Source: Sphingomonadales bacterium Ga0077559 (GTDB taxonomy: Bacteria > Pseudomonadota > Alphaproteobacteria > Sphingomonadales > Sphingomonadaceae). Taken from it: a DNA stretch of 64,000 bases. This document shows, in pieces, positions 29,432 to 38,544 of the stretch. The position numbers were made by a program, and so were the translations under genes. Below the pieces are notes generated by a model that was not told the DNA's origin, did not search any database, and saw only the letters and a program-made list of their open reading frames with translations. Every line of letters starts with the position of its first letter. Position 1 is the first letter of the stretch. The stretch is from NCBI GenBank assembly GCA_001464315.1, contig LNFK01000065.1, forward strand, positions 1 through 64,000. Direction: 5' to 3'.

Positions 29432-30385
29432 TCAAGGCTCGGTCCGTCGGGACGGGGCATCTGAGAAAAACCAGATGTCGCCGCCCTTGCACAAAATATT
29501 TCCGATCATCGCCGTTTGCCCCGCATTGAGCTCATTGAGAAGATGATCGATTGCACTGCCTCGCGGTTGCAAGTTCGGATCCAGTTTTGAAATGCAGAGC
29601 AACAACAATCGCCGTTTTAGATCGCGCGGAAGTCCGCTGGCATCACATTGATAAACCATATCATTTTGCGAAATGCGCTGCTTTGCGACGAAATCGGTCA
29701 TCCACGCAAGCGCTTCGGCCACCTCGTTTAGCGCATGTGCCGTGCGGTCAGTTCGGCCCAAATTGAAGGGGTGCCGTGACTGTGCCAACCATTGCCGTAT
29801 CGTCACCCTATCAAACTCTGCGTTGTCGTTACTGGGATCCCGGACCGGTTCCACGCCAGCGTCGGCGCAAATTTTTTCTAACTCTGATTTGGAAAAGCCA
29901 AGCAAAGGGCGAATGATTCGGCCATTGCGGTGACGAATGGCGGCCAAGCCGTCAATACCACTGCCGCGCGCCAGCCGCATCAGGATGGTTTCAAGCTGGT
30001 CATCGCCATGATGTGCGGTTGCTATTAAGGGACAGCCTGCTTCGTCCGCCGCCGCAGCAAGCAATGCGTAGCGGGCGTCCCGAGCGGACGACTGGATGTT
30101 GCCGCTGATCTTGTGCCTGGGTGCCAATATGATGTGCGGCACGTCCAGCTTTTTGCAGATGTCGGCGACATAAGCAGCTTCATCGGCCGCTTCCGGGCGC
30201 AGGCGATGATCGACGGTCGCTGCTATGACAGGATTATCGCCGAGGCGCGCCGCCAGCAGAAGCATCGCAAGGCTGTCCGGCCCACCCGAGACGGCGAGCA
30301 AGATCGGCTCGCCCTTTTTAACATCTAAACGGATCAGAGCATCGCGAAATTTATCAAGATATTCTGAGGCGACCGTTACTTGCAC
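29432..30385 (-). CDS. tilS: tRNA(Ile)-lysidine synthetase
   Basis: Converts the wobble cytidine of the tRNA-Ile CAU anticodon to lysidine, letting it read AUA. 317 residues. The PP-loop motif SGGPDS is at 33-38, followed by ATVDHRLRPEAADEAAYV and ATAHHGDDQLETILMRLARGSGIDGL. It is shorter than E. coli TilS (about 430) and ends after a brief C-terminal domain, as in many alphaproteobacteria. Its start overlaps the cpoB stop by 10 bases. Confidence 0.95.
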   Translation of the reverse strand: MQVTVASEYLDKFRDALIRLDVKKGEPILLAVSGGPDSLAMLLLAARLGDNPVIAATVDHRLRPEAADEAAYVADICKKLDVPHIILAPRHKISGNIQSSARDARYALLAAAADEAGCPLIATAHHGDDQLETILMRLARGSGIDGLAAIRHRNGRIIRPLLGFSKSELEKICADAGVEPVRDPSNDNAEFDRVTIRQWLAQSRHPFNLGRTDRTAHALNEVAEALAWMTDFVAKQRISQNDMVYQCDASGLPRDLKRRLLLLCISKLDPNLQPRGSAIDHLLNELNAGQTAMIGNILCKGGDIWFFSDAPSRRTEP

Positions 30386-31272
30386 TTCGCTCTGGTCTTG
30401 CCACCCGCGATACGATCCGCGAGGCGGCCACTGGCGACATCAGGATAGGCTTTGGTCAATTCACCAAATGCCTCGCATGCTTCGGCGGTCTTTCCGAGAT
30501 CGGTGAGCGCTGAGCCTAGGAAAAACAGGCTGTCCGGTGCGCGTTCGCCGCGCGGGTCATTCTTGTAATTATCGTAAAACACCTTGACCGCCGTTGCCGG
30601 CTTTTTGTCATCAAGCCATGCACGGCCGAGCAGATTACGCGCAAAGCTCGCACGTTTATGTTTGGGATTTTTCGTCACGGTTTCTTCAAGCGTCACTTGC
30701 GCTTCGGGATAGAATTTTGCCTCCCAAAGCCGGTAGCCATAATTGTATCCATCTTCGAAACCATCGCCGGTGGCAGGCCTTTCGATGGCGGCAACAGCGG
30801 CGATGCGGGCTGAGCTCGGTTTGGCGGTGGCCGCCGGAGGTGTCGCAGGCTTAGGCTTTGCCGTCACCGGGGTGGCCGCCGGAGGCGTAGAAAGCGCGGG
30901 TGCGGCGGCAGGCTCGGCCTGCGCCTTCAATTGCGCCTCGATAGCCTTGAGGCGGACGTCCATCGACCGCGCGCTATTGCCCTGCTGTTCGATCTGTCCC
31001 GTCAGCGTCGCAAGCTGGGTTTCGAGCGCATCGACCCGTGCGATCAGATCTGCCGTCGCGGTCGAAGACGAACTGGTCGTCTTCGGCGCTGTTGGGGACT
31101 GTATTTCTGGCTCGAAAAATTTGCCTGCGCCATTGGGGAAAACCTGCCGCTGTACGGCGCGCATTTCTTTCTCAAGCTTGCCGATCCGCCCATCGACATT
31201 TGCGTCTTGCGATATGGCGGGCGATCCGAGCATCAGTATCGTGCTACCCAATAATGCGAGCCGAAAATTCAC
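30376..31272 (-). CDS. cpoB: Tol-Pal system coordinator CpoB (YbgF)
   Basis: 298 residues with a signal peptide (ALLGSTILMLGSPAIS), an N-terminal coiled coil (about 25-110, with DLIARVDALETQLATLTGQIEQQ) and a Pro/Ala/Lys linker. The C-terminal TPR domain runs from FEDGYNYGYRLWEAKFYPEAQ to LFFLGSALTDLGKTAEACEAF. CpoB links peptidoglycan synthesis with Tol-driven outer-membrane constriction at division. tolB and pal are not in the window. Its last codons overlap tilS, so translational coupling is likely. Confidence 0.92.
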   Translation of the reverse strand: MNFRLALLGSTILMLGSPAISQDANVDGRIGKLEKEMRAVQRQVFPNGAGKFFEPEIQSPTAPKTTSSSSTATADLIARVDALETQLATLTGQIEQQGNSARSMDVRLKAIEAQLKAQAEPAAAPALSTPPAATPVTAKPKPATPPAATAKPSSARIAAVAAIERPATGDGFEDGYNYGYRLWEAKFYPEAQVTLEETVTKNPKHKRASFARNLLGRAWLDDKKPATAVKVFYDNYKNDPRGERAPDSLFFLGSALTDLGKTAEACEAFGELTKAYPDVASGRLADRIAGGKTRAKCK

Positions 31273-31385
31273 AGGCTTTCTCTCCCGTTCGAAATTTGTT
31301 GTTCAACTTATAGCCTGCGCGAGTCGCGCGATAAAGGGCCATCCACGCGATTTCGGTGTAAAGTTACCCCAAATCGCTGAAAAGT

Positions 31386-32267
31386 TTAGTTTCCGGGGCT
31401 GCTTACGCTGGATTGCGGCTCAGACGACGGGCTATTTGGCGGCGAGGAACGCGCCAGCAATGCCGCTGCACTGACTTCGACATCGGCAATCGTTGAATCC
31501 GCTTCCCCCAGCGGAGGAATGGCAATGCCGCCAACAGTAACCTTCAACATTTGCGGTCGCCCTGTGACAATCATCGGCTTGCTGGCGTTGGCGGGTACGG
31601 TAAATTTGTCACCCGCCTTCATCTCATTTTCGTACAATCGCTTGTTATCAGCGTCATAGATTTTGACCCAGACATTGTCGGTCGCGGTCAGGACCACCTC
31701 GCCTCCGGCGGGCGGCGCTGTTGCTGCGGCGGGCGCAGCGATCGCCGCTTGTTCCTTTACTATTGGCGCGGCAACATCGGCCGCGCCATCGAAGGCAATG
31801 CTGCGCCAAATCAGATAGGCTGCGACCAACACCACGCCAACAGCAGCGGCGGTCCACGCAAGTGTACGTGACGGCACACGCGAGGGGTCGGCAGGGTCGT
31901 AGTTTTGCGTCGGGACTTGGTAACCATCATGTCCACCCTGAGCCAACTCACTGCGCAATTCAGTGTTGAGTTTGGCAGGGTCCAACCCTATGGCACGGGC
32001 ATAGGAACGGGTAAAACCGAGCGTATAAGTCGTGCCGGGCAACGCTGCGAAATCAGAATTTTCGATTGAATCCAGATGACGCATGGGAACGCGCGTTTTG
32101 CCGGCCAGATCGGAGAGGCTCATGCCAAGCCGTTCTCGCTCCGCCTTCAGTTGCTCACCTACTGTTTGAAACCGAAATTCTTCATCGATCGGGGAATCTG
32201 CTTCCACGTCTGTCTCCACAACCCCGGTTACCTCTACCTCTGTCGGGCAGATACCTGATAATGACAT
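31386..32267 (-). CDS. RodZ-like helix-turn-helix membrane protein (DUF4115)
   Basis: About 293 residues. The N-terminal XRE-type HTH is VGEQLKAERERLGMSLSDLAGKTRVPMRHLDSIE, then TTYTLGFTRSYARAIGLD, one membrane helix (AWTAAAVGVVLVAAYLIW) and a C-terminal DUF4115 beta domain (VWVKIYDADNKRLYENEM to VTVGGIAIPPLG). RodZ anchors the MreB cytoskeleton. The start is uncertain: ATG at 32279 or 32267, or a GTG about 20 codons downstream preceded by GGAGACAG. It lies between ptsP and cpoB on the same strand. Confidence 0.88.
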   Translation of the reverse strand: MSLSGICPTEVEVTGVVETDVEADSPIDEEFRFQTVGEQLKAERERLGMSLSDLAGKTRVPMRHLDSIENSDFAALPGTTYTLGFTRSYARAIGLDPAKLNTELRSELAQGGHDGYQVPTQNYDPADPSRVPSRTLAWTAAAVGVVLVAAYLIWRSIAFDGAADVAAPIVKEQAAIAAPAAATAPPAGGEVVLTATDNVWVKIYDADNKRLYENEMKAGDKFTVPANASKPMIVTGRPQMLKVTVGGIAIPPLGEADSTIADVEVSAAALLARSSPPNSPSSEPQSSVSSPGN

Positions 32268-32324
32268 ACCGCAAGGCATTGTCAATGGACACTATACCAT
32301 TTCACATTGGTAAATGGTCCTGAA

Positions 32325-34589
32325 TCAGCCGATTTCAATGCCTTTCGACGCCGCCCAAGCCGCCAAGGTTTCGCGAATATTTTCAGGTGGCGAAATCAGA
32401 AGTTCGTCCATTTTTGCGGCGATTTCGGCGCGACTGATCGAACGGATCATCGCCTTTACTGGACCCACTGCGGCCGGAGTGATCGAAAGACGGCGAATGC
32501 CGATGCCGATAAGGGCAAGCGCCTCCAATGTGCGCCCACCCATTTCGCCGCAAACGGCAACGTCGACATCATGCCCTTCTGTCTCCTTAACCACGCGCCT
32601 GATGAATCGAAGAATCGCCGGACTTAACCAGTCGTAGCGTTCTGCAAGGCGCGGGTCGGCCCTGTCCGCAGCGAATAGGAACTGTGTGAGATCGTTGGTT
32701 CCGATCGACAGGAACTGGATTTTTGGTAGCAATATGTCGAGCGTTTCGGCGAGCGCAGGTACTTCCAGCATTGCCCCATATCGGATTTTGTTCGGAAGCA
32801 ATTTTTTCTGTTTGCCGAGAAAGGCCATTTGCCCCTCAAATATAGCCTTCGCAGCATCGAATTCCCACGGCTCGGAAACCATCGGGAACATGACATTCAG
32901 TGTTCGTCCTGCTGACGCCTCGATCAACGCACGCGCCTGTGCTTTCATCAGGCCCGCATGATCGAGCGAGAGCCTTAACGCGCGCCAGCCAAGCGCAGGA
33001 TTTTCTTCTTGGCTTGTTTCATCTTTTAGGTACGGAAGTGCTTTGTCACCGCCGATATCAAGCGTGCGGAAAATAACCGGCTTGTCACCAGCTGCCTCGA
33101 GCACGTCACGATAGAAACGCTGTTGTCGCTCGCGCTGCGGCAAGGTTGCCGAGATCAGAAACTGAAATTCTGTGCGGAACAACCCGACACCTTCTGCGCC
33201 GGTGGTCGCCAAGGCCGACATATCGTCGCGCAATCCGGCGTTTATCATTAATGTTATAGGCACGCCATCGTTTGTGACCGAAGCATCGTCGCGCTGCGCC
33301 GCATAGCGGGCTTTCTTTTTTTGCCGGTCGACAAGTCCACGCTGGAAAATCTCTTCCATGCCTGATGCCGGGCGCACGATAACACTTTTTTCATCGGCAT
33401 TGAGCAGCAGCATGTCGCCGTCCCGGACCTTATGCCTGATACCCTGCACCCGGCCAAGCACCGGAATTCCCATGGCCCGCGCAACGATAACAACATGCGC
33501 GGTCAGCGAGCCTTCTTCGAGAACCACCCCGCGCAACCGGCGTTTATCATATTCGAGCAATTCGGCCGGACCCAAGTTGCGCGCGATCAGGATGGAGTCT
33601 TTTTTGAGGCCCAGTTGCGCTGCCGTGCTCATTTGCCCCGAGACGATGCGCAGCAACCGGTTCGACAAGTCCTCCAGATCGTGCATGCGGTCGGCCAGCA
33701 GCGGATCGTCGATTTGCCGCATGCGCATCCGGGTTCGTTGCTGCACGCGTTCGATGGCCGCTTCGGCCGTGAGCCCGCTATCGATGGCTTCGTTTATCCG
33801 GCGGCTCCAACCCTCGTCATAAGCGAACATCTTGTAGGTCGCGATGACCTCCTCATGTTCGCCGCCCGTGCCGAAATCGATCTGGCTGGCCATGCGGTCG
33901 ATCTGCTCACGCATCTTGTCGAATGCCGAATAGACGCGCTGGCGTTCGGCCTCGGTATCTTCGGCGACTGTATGTTCGATTCGCACCGTCGGCTGATGGA
34001 ATATCGCGACGCCGGCCGCTGCGCCTTTCACCAGCGGCAGGCCGGTGAGGCTGATCGTTCCGGTTTCATTATCGCCGCCTGTATTTGGGTCGTCGATCAG
34101 ATCGGCGTTGGCGATTAGCTCGGACAAAACCATGGCAACCGTTTGCAACGCCTCGATTTCGACTTCTTCATATCTGCGCGGTTCGACATGTTGCACCGCC
34201 AGTACGCCCACGGCACGTTCGGATCTAACGATTGGCACGCCGGCAAAACTGTGAAAGCGCTCCTCGCCGGTTTCGGGAACGTAGCGGAAATTGGGATGTG
34301 CGGCGGCTTCGTCGAGGTTGAGCGTCTCGACATTTTCGGCGATTGTGCCAACCAGACCCTCGCCAAGCCCCAGCCTTGTCACATGTACCGCCGCCTCATT
34401 CAGTCCGCGGGTAGCAAACAACTCAAGAGCGCCGTCGCGCAGCAAATATATCGAGCAGACTTCACTGCTCAGCGCCTCGCCGATAATGTTCACGACGTGA
34501 TTCAGCTTGCCCTGCGCATGGTTTTTGGACGCCATAACCTCATGCAGGCCGGTCAATATATTGCGGGCAGAACGGGTGGCGCTTTCCAT
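32325..34589 (-). CDS. ptsP: Nitrogen-PTS enzyme I (PtsP) with GAF domain
   Basis: 754 residues: a GAF sensor domain (about 15-160), then the enzyme I core with the phosphorylated histidine in EEGSLTAHVVIVARAMGIP (His365). The C-terminal PEP-binding barrel includes GVGLFRTEFQFL, FRTLDIGGDKALPYL and FLSIGTNDLTQFLFAADR. It passes phosphate from PEP to NPr and EIIA-Ntr, a regulatory chain sensing nitrogen and carbon state; those partners are not in the window. It probably heads the minus-strand run towards rodZ. Confidence 0.96.
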   Translation of the reverse strand: MESATRSARNILTGLHEVMASKNHAQGKLNHVVNIIGEALSSEVCSIYLLRDGALELFATRGLNEAAVHVTRLGLGEGLVGTIAENVETLNLDEAAAHPNFRYVPETGEERFHSFAGVPIVRSERAVGVLAVQHVEPRRYEEVEIEALQTVAMVLSELIANADLIDDPNTGGDNETGTISLTGLPLVKGAAAGVAIFHQPTVRIEHTVAEDTEAERQRVYSAFDKMREQIDRMASQIDFGTGGEHEEVIATYKMFAYDEGWSRRINEAIDSGLTAEAAIERVQQRTRMRMRQIDDPLLADRMHDLEDLSNRLLRIVSGQMSTAAQLGLKKDSILIARNLGPAELLEYDKRRLRGVVLEEGSLTAHVVIVARAMGIPVLGRVQGIRHKVRDGDMLLLNADEKSVIVRPASGMEEIFQRGLVDRQKKKARYAAQRDDASVTNDGVPITLMINAGLRDDMSALATTGAEGVGLFRTEFQFLISATLPQRERQQRFYRDVLEAAGDKPVIFRTLDIGGDKALPYLKDETSQEENPALGWRALRLSLDHAGLMKAQARALIEASAGRTLNVMFPMVSEPWEFDAAKAIFEGQMAFLGKQKKLLPNKIRYGAMLEVPALAETLDILLPKIQFLSIGTNDLTQFLFAADRADPRLAERYDWLSPAILRFIRRVVKETEGHDVDVAVCGEMGGRTLEALALIGIGIRRLSITPAAVGPVKAMIRSISRAEIAAKMDELLISPPENIRETLAAWAASKGIEIG

Positions 34590-34650
34590 GATACCGCCCG
34601 TAGCACGGGCTATTTCACCAAGCGATACCCGGCATAAATTTTATTCGTAA

Positions 34651-34818
34651 TCAGGCCGGAGTCGATTCCTGCGTCAATTGATCCTTGAGTTGAAGCTTTT
34701 GCTTTTTCAGCGAATGGATAAGGCTTGTGTCGGGGAGGGTTCTGCGCTCTTCGCGCTCCAGTTTCTCGTCAAGTTCGGCATGTTTGATGCGAAGTGCGGA
34801 AATATGATTATTATTCAT
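34651..34818 (-). CDS. YdcH/DUF465 small coiled-coil protein (copy A)
   Basis: 55 residues from ATG MNNNHISALRIKHAEL, preceded by AAGGAGAACGAA; the track ORF is 50 codons too long. It is a helical hairpin rich in charged residues (KHAELDEKLEREERRTLPDTSLIHSLKKQKLQLKDQL), matching DUF465, which forms a short antiparallel coiled coil. Function unknown. It is divergent to a second DUF465 gene. Confidence 0.85.
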   Translation of the reverse strand: MNNNHISALRIKHAELDEKLEREERRTLPDTSLIHSLKKQKLQLKDQLTQESTPA

Positions 34819-34985
34819 TTCGTTCTCCTTTTTTGAGAATCTACGACCGGGGACATGAGTAAAACATGAAACCGACAAGCTGTCTGCCCCCAATTTTTCA
34901 GTCCGTCCGATCTGCCGAACGCCCAAGGGACTGTTGCAGCAATTTTGGCGGTGACTTGTGAAGCACATTGCGTTTAGAGGGTGTT

Positions 34986-35183
34986 ATGAACGACGAGGGT
35001 TATCAGCAGTTACTCGAACAACTGAAGGTCGAGCATCGGGACCTGGACGATGCGATTAACGCTCTACGTGCGCAAACGATGGTCGACCAATTGCAGATAG
35101 CACGGCTCAAGAAAAAAAAGCTTGTCCTTAAAGATCGGATCATGCGTCTCGAAGACCAGCTGTTGCCCGATATTATTGCCTGA
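34986..35183 (+). CDS. YdcH/DUF465 small coiled-coil protein (copy B)
   Basis: 65 residues from ATG MNDEGYQQLLEQLK after TAGAGGGTGTT. The hairpin LKVEHRDLDDAINALRAQTMVDQLQIARLKKKKLVLKDRIMRLEDQL shows the DUF465 pattern of two helices joined near TMVDQ, with the KKKKLVLKD segment aligning to KKQKLQLKD in copy A. It is divergent from copy A and sits 109 bases before rcdA. The first few codons of the track ORF are not needed. Confidence 0.85.
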   Translation: MNDEGYQQLLEQLKVEHRDLDDAINALRAQTMVDQLQIARLKKKKLVLKDRIMRLEDQLLPDIIA

Positions 35184-35292
35184 TACTTTAACCAATTTAC
35201 GATTTTAGTCGAAGCGTTTCATCGCGGCACAGTCGCTGCCGCGGCCCAGATCTGGATGATTAGTTCTAACATCAGCGCCCGATATCTGTCAT

Positions 35293-35751
35293 ATGTTTGC
35301 CATGTATAACTCGCATCACGAACTCACGCCAAAACTGCTAGATGCGCTTTACACAGAAGCGATGCTGTTGGCCGATGAGGCGCGATCCTATTTTGACCGC
35401 GATCAGCTTTCGGGCAATCTTTCGCCCGAAATATCGGTGGCGTTTTCGTGCGAGTCGCTAAAAGTGACAACGCGGCTGATGCACAGTATCGCATGGCTTT
35501 TAAACCAAAAGGCGCTGCGCGCTGGTGAATTGTCGCAAGACGATGCGAACAGCGATGCGCGAGATTTGGGCTATGCACCAGCCAGCGATAGCTATCAGGT
35601 CGCGCGTTTCAGTGAAGAGGCGCAGTCGCTTATTGCGGCCAGCGAAGACCTGTATTTTCGTCTACAGCGGTTCAGCAGCAAGATGCGCGACCAGAGCGCA
35701 ACTATGCCCGAACCGCTCGCCATGATGGAACGCATCCGGGCTAATTTTTGA
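35293..35751 (+). CDS. rcdA: RcdA-like DUF1465 cell-cycle adaptor
   Basis: 152 residues of DUF1465, the family of Caulobacter RcdA, which helps deliver the CtrA regulator and other substrates to ClpXP through CpdR and PopA. Helical segments LTPKLLDALYTEAMLLADEARSYFD, CESLKVTTRLMHSIAWLLNQKA and RFSEEAQSLIAASEDLYFRLQRF make up the three-helix bundle. Length matches the family. Two ATGs (35293 and 35302) are possible. Regulation is not evident; no full CtrA box (TTAA-N7-TTAA) was found upstream. Confidence 0.85.
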   Translation: MFAMYNSHHELTPKLLDALYTEAMLLADEARSYFDRDQLSGNLSPEISVAFSCESLKVTTRLMHSIAWLLNQKALRAGELSQDDANSDARDLGYAPASDSYQVARFSEEAQSLIAASEDLYFRLQRFSSKMRDQSATMPEPLAMMERIRANF

Positions 35752-35785
35752 ACGGCTTCATCATTTACGCCTACACAATTTAGGC

Positions 35786-36094
35786 TCAATGTCTCCTCCC
35801 AGCCCAAACGACTCGCCCAATTATGGAGAACGCCGTGGCGTCAACGTCAGGCCAATCGGGATAGGCTGGATTGTCAGACAAGACTGATATTCGTCCCGCC
35901 GGAGCTTTGGCCAATCTCTTCACTATAAGCACATCATCTAACCGGATAACGTGAACGCCGTCCCTTAACGGTGTTTCGGAAGCTTGATTGTCGACCATGA
36001 AGCCATCGCTGTGATTCGACGTCGGCGCCATCGAGTCGCCATCGACGCGAATGAGCGGATGTATTATTATTGGACGATTAGCGGCTTGTCGCAT
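35786..36094 (-). CDS. S24 peptidase (LexA/CI-like) domain fragment lacking the HTH
   Basis: 102 residues representing only the C-terminal peptidase domain of an S24-type repressor. The catalytic serine is in RVDGDSMAPT (Ser21) and the lysine in DVLIVKRLAK (Lys59). The ending IIGRVVWAGRRH is typical of full-length sphingomonad S24 regulators of about 210-220 residues (family knowledge). The DNA-binding half is absent, and upstream DNA belongs to the overlapping neighbouring gene. Rare codons (ATA, AGA, AGG) are more frequent than in neighbours. Probably a decaying remnant, although both catalytic residues remain. Confidence 0.65.
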   Translation of the reverse strand: MRQAANRPIIIHPLIRVDGDSMAPTSNHSDGFMVDNQASETPLRDGVHVIRLDDVLIVKRLAKAPAGRISVLSDNPAYPDWPDVDATAFSIIGRVVWAGRRH

Positions 36095-37022
36095 TCATCC
36101 GGTGCAACGTTGCCAAGGCCGCAGCGAGTGCAGAATCGATATCATCGTCTTTCACTGCTGTAGTTGGCACAGCCTCCAATGTCGGCCGTTCGATGCGTGA
36201 GGGTTCGATGATGATATCGGCTTGTTCCGAAGATTTACCAAAACGTATCATCGGTTCGTTCTGGACAGCTTCTTGAATGCCTGGACGACTTGCGGCGAGT
36301 TCGGTGGCAACAGCCTCAAGTTCGGCGAGTTGCTTTTGGCGTTCGGCCACCGTAGCTTCAAGATGGGCAACCATTTCCGCGAGTGTCGGCTCGACGTCGA
36401 CCATAGCGATTGGTTCGGGTTCGATCTGTGGCTCTGCTAGCGTATCCGGGACAAAAGCAGGCTCAGTTAAAACGCTAATGGGAATGACATCGGGTTCTGT
36501 GCCGACGATTGCTTCGGGCAGTTCGGCCAAATCGAGAACGGGCAGGTCTTGCGAAGCAACCAGCGGTCTGCGCGGCGGTGCGTCGGGGTGGCTGTCGCCA
36601 TTACGTAATTTCGGCAAGTCGGCGAGTTCGGTGATGTCATCTTCGCCTTTGGCCCATGGCATTTTGGGCATTGCGATTGACGGCAATTTGATGTGCGCCA
36701 AACGGTCCTTAAACGACGGTGCCGCATCGGCGGCCGCCCATTCAGATGCGGGTACCGACGGAGCCACAGGCTTCTCCTGACGCAATAGGACATAAGAGAG
36801 TAAGGCCAGTGTAAACGCGCCTGTGCCAAATGCGATGAGCGCGCGTGCGGTATCACCCAAAGGTGCGCGCGCAGCAGGAACCAGCTCCGAAAGTCCGGTG
36901 GAACCGGCAATGCCCTCCAATATCGCGACTGGTACAAACATCGTGGCAACGGCGGCGACGATCGCACCAGCCATGGCCATTGCAATGGCGCGTATCTGGT
37001 TATTGGGAACGCTCTTCCGCAT
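36078..37022 (-). CDS. Hypothetical membrane protein with coiled coil
   Basis: 314 residues with two N-terminal membrane helices (IAMAMAGAIVAAVATMFVPVAIL and ALIAFGTGAFTLALLSYVLL). A long Pro/Glu/Asp-rich cytoplasmic region follows, then a coiled coil (LAEMVAHLEATVAERQKQLAELEAVATELAA) and a short C-terminal helix (DDDIDSALAAALATLHRMNATS). No family is recognised. It lies downstream of the exosortase-associated glycosyltransferase on the same strand, 28 bases away, and overlaps the S24 fragment by 17 bases. Confidence 0.75.
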   Translation of the reverse strand: MRKSVPNNQIRAIAMAMAGAIVAAVATMFVPVAILEGIAGSTGLSELVPAARAPLGDTARALIAFGTGAFTLALLSYVLLRQEKPVAPSVPASEWAAADAAPSFKDRLAHIKLPSIAMPKMPWAKGEDDITELADLPKLRNGDSHPDAPPRRPLVASQDLPVLDLAELPEAIVGTEPDVIPISVLTEPAFVPDTLAEPQIEPEPIAMVDVEPTLAEMVAHLEATVAERQKQLAELEAVATELAASRPGIQEAVQNEPMIRFGKSSEQADIIIEPSRIERPTLEAVPTTAVKDDDIDSALAAALATLHRMNATSR

Positions 37023-37050
37023 ATTTGCTTCCTGCTACTGGCCCTCTGCC

Positions 37051-38274
37051 TTACGCGGCTCGGGAAATTCCCTTCTGCCCTAGCAGCGAATGGTAAACAG
37101 GTTCGTAACGATAAATATTCTTGTGCCAGCTGCGTTCCGCTTCGACAAATTGTCGAGCGCGGCTGCGCATGGAGGGCCAATCGGCACGATTGGCGAACAG
37201 GGCATCCAGCGATTGTGCAAGATCTTCGGAATTGTCAGCCTTGAACAATTTTCCGGTATCGCCGTCGCGGATCAATTCTCGGTGCCCGCCCACATCGGAG
37301 GCTGCAACCAACCGCCCCTGCGCCATTGCTTCGAGCGGTTTCAAGGGTGTCACGAGCTCGGTTAACCGCATGCGTTTGCGCGGATAGGCCAGAATGTCGA
37401 CCAGACTATAATAACGTTCGACCTCGTCATGCCGCACCCGCCCGGTAAAATGGATGCGGTCGGCGGCAGGCGATGCTGTCGATTGCTGGCGCAGCGCCTG
37501 CTCCGTGGGGCCGCCGCCGACCAGTAGCAGATGCGCGTCGCTGTGCATTAAAGGCATTGCCGCAATCAGGTCATCAAGGCCTTCATAGTCGTAAAAGCTG
37601 CCGATATAGCCGATCACGTCTTTGCCCCTGACGCCGAGTTCTGCTGCGAGAGACTCGTCCGGCGGTGACGGTGAACCGAAAAGTTCGAAATCGACGCCGT
37701 TGGGCGACACGATGATTTTATTCGATGATACGCCGCGCGTAATTAGGTCGGCTTTCAGGCCTTCGCAGATCACTGCGATATGATCGGCGTTGCGCACCAC
37801 GTGATTTTCAAGCGCCCGGGTCATCCGGTATTTGGCCGAACCTTCGGTGCCGGTACCATTACCCACCGCCGCATCCTCCCAGAAGGCACGAATTTCATAT
37901 ACCAGAGGAATAGCGAGCCGCTGTGATGCCCGAAGCGCGGCCAGGCCATTCAATGCAGGCGAATGGGCGTGCAAAAGGTCAAATGGCCATTCGTCATGCA
38001 ACGCGACAATAGCGTCAGCAAGTTGCGCCACTTCGCGCCATTCGCGCAATGGACTGGGTCCGGTCGCTTCGGCCAAGGTGCGGTGGAAGGTCAGGCCTTC
38101 GACATGTTGCATCGGCTCGTTTGGCAATTCGCCATGCTGATATTGCCGCACACCGGTTATTCCCGCGATATCCCATCCGGCTGCTGCTTGCGCTTTCATG
38201 ATCGCGCGCGTGCGAAACGTGTACCCGCTGTGCAACGGCAGGCTATGATCGAGGACGTGCAATATACGTGACAT
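37051..38274 (-). CDS. Exosortase-A-system-associated GT4 glycosyltransferase
   Basis: 407 residues from ATG MSRILHVLDHSLPLHSGYTFRT, an opening that marks the PEP-CTERM/exosortase-A-associated glycosyltransferase family (TIGR04063, from memory). The GT-B fold shows the acceptor-side LLHAHSPALNGLAAL, the donor-side SPNGVDFELF, GYIGSFYDYEGLDDLI and EX7E-like KPLEAMAQGRLVAASDVGGHRE. It would add a sugar to a lipid-linked polysaccharide precursor at the inner membrane. The divergent O-ligase-like gene supports this context. Confidence 0.88.
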   Translation of the reverse strand: MSRILHVLDHSLPLHSGYTFRTRAIMKAQAAAGWDIAGITGVRQYQHGELPNEPMQHVEGLTFHRTLAEATGPSPLREWREVAQLADAIVALHDEWPFDLLHAHSPALNGLAALRASQRLAIPLVYEIRAFWEDAAVGNGTGTEGSAKYRMTRALENHVVRNADHIAVICEGLKADLITRGVSSNKIIVSPNGVDFELFGSPSPPDESLAAELGVRGKDVIGYIGSFYDYEGLDDLIAAMPLMHSDAHLLLVGGGPTEQALRQQSTASPAADRIHFTGRVRHDEVERYYSLVDILAYPRKRMRLTELVTPLKPLEAMAQGRLVAASDVGGHRELIRDGDTGKLFKADNSEDLAQSLDALFANRADWPSMRSRARQFVEAERSWHKNIYRYEPVYHSLLGQKGISRAA

Positions 38275-38364
38275 GGGCCAAATCACTGCCACAAAACGAT
38301 TAACGTGACGTCAACTCCCCGCTCCTATACAAAAGTTCACGCAAAAAGGGTTTGGGCAATCGAG

Positions 38365-38544
38365 ATGATCGACAATTTATCGATATTATTGAGCCACGCC
38401 CTGCTGGCGTTCGCGCTGTGGCAACTGATGAACCGGCCCGAACTTGACCTCGAAGACCCGCCGATTCCCGATGTCGAGCCCGAAGGTTTTGGGCGCCAGC
38501 GCATCTCAGCGAACCGCGAAAAGCAAGTGGCGCCCGATGCGTGA
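38365..38544 (+). CDS. Small membrane-anchored protein in the exosortase-associated locus
   Basis: 59 residues from ATG MIDNLSILL; the track start is 20 codons early. One N-terminal membrane helix (LSILLSHALLAFALWQLM) precedes an acidic proline-rich tail (PELDLEDPPIPDVEPEGFG). Its last 8 bases overlap the start of the O-ligase-like gene, so translation is probably coupled. Function unknown; a helper of the ligase is inferred only from position. Confidence 0.6.
   Translation: MIDNLSILLSHALLAFALWQLMNRPELDLEDPPIPDVEPEGFGRQRISANREKQVAPDA

Noticed and set aside
35184-35292. CtrA box upstream of rcdA
   Set aside because: A TTAA is present, but no second TTAA follows at 7 bases; the consensus TTAA-N7-TTAA is not met.
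35786-36094. S24 domain as evidence for a prophage
   Set aside because: No integrase, structural or lysis genes and no attachment-site repeat are nearby.
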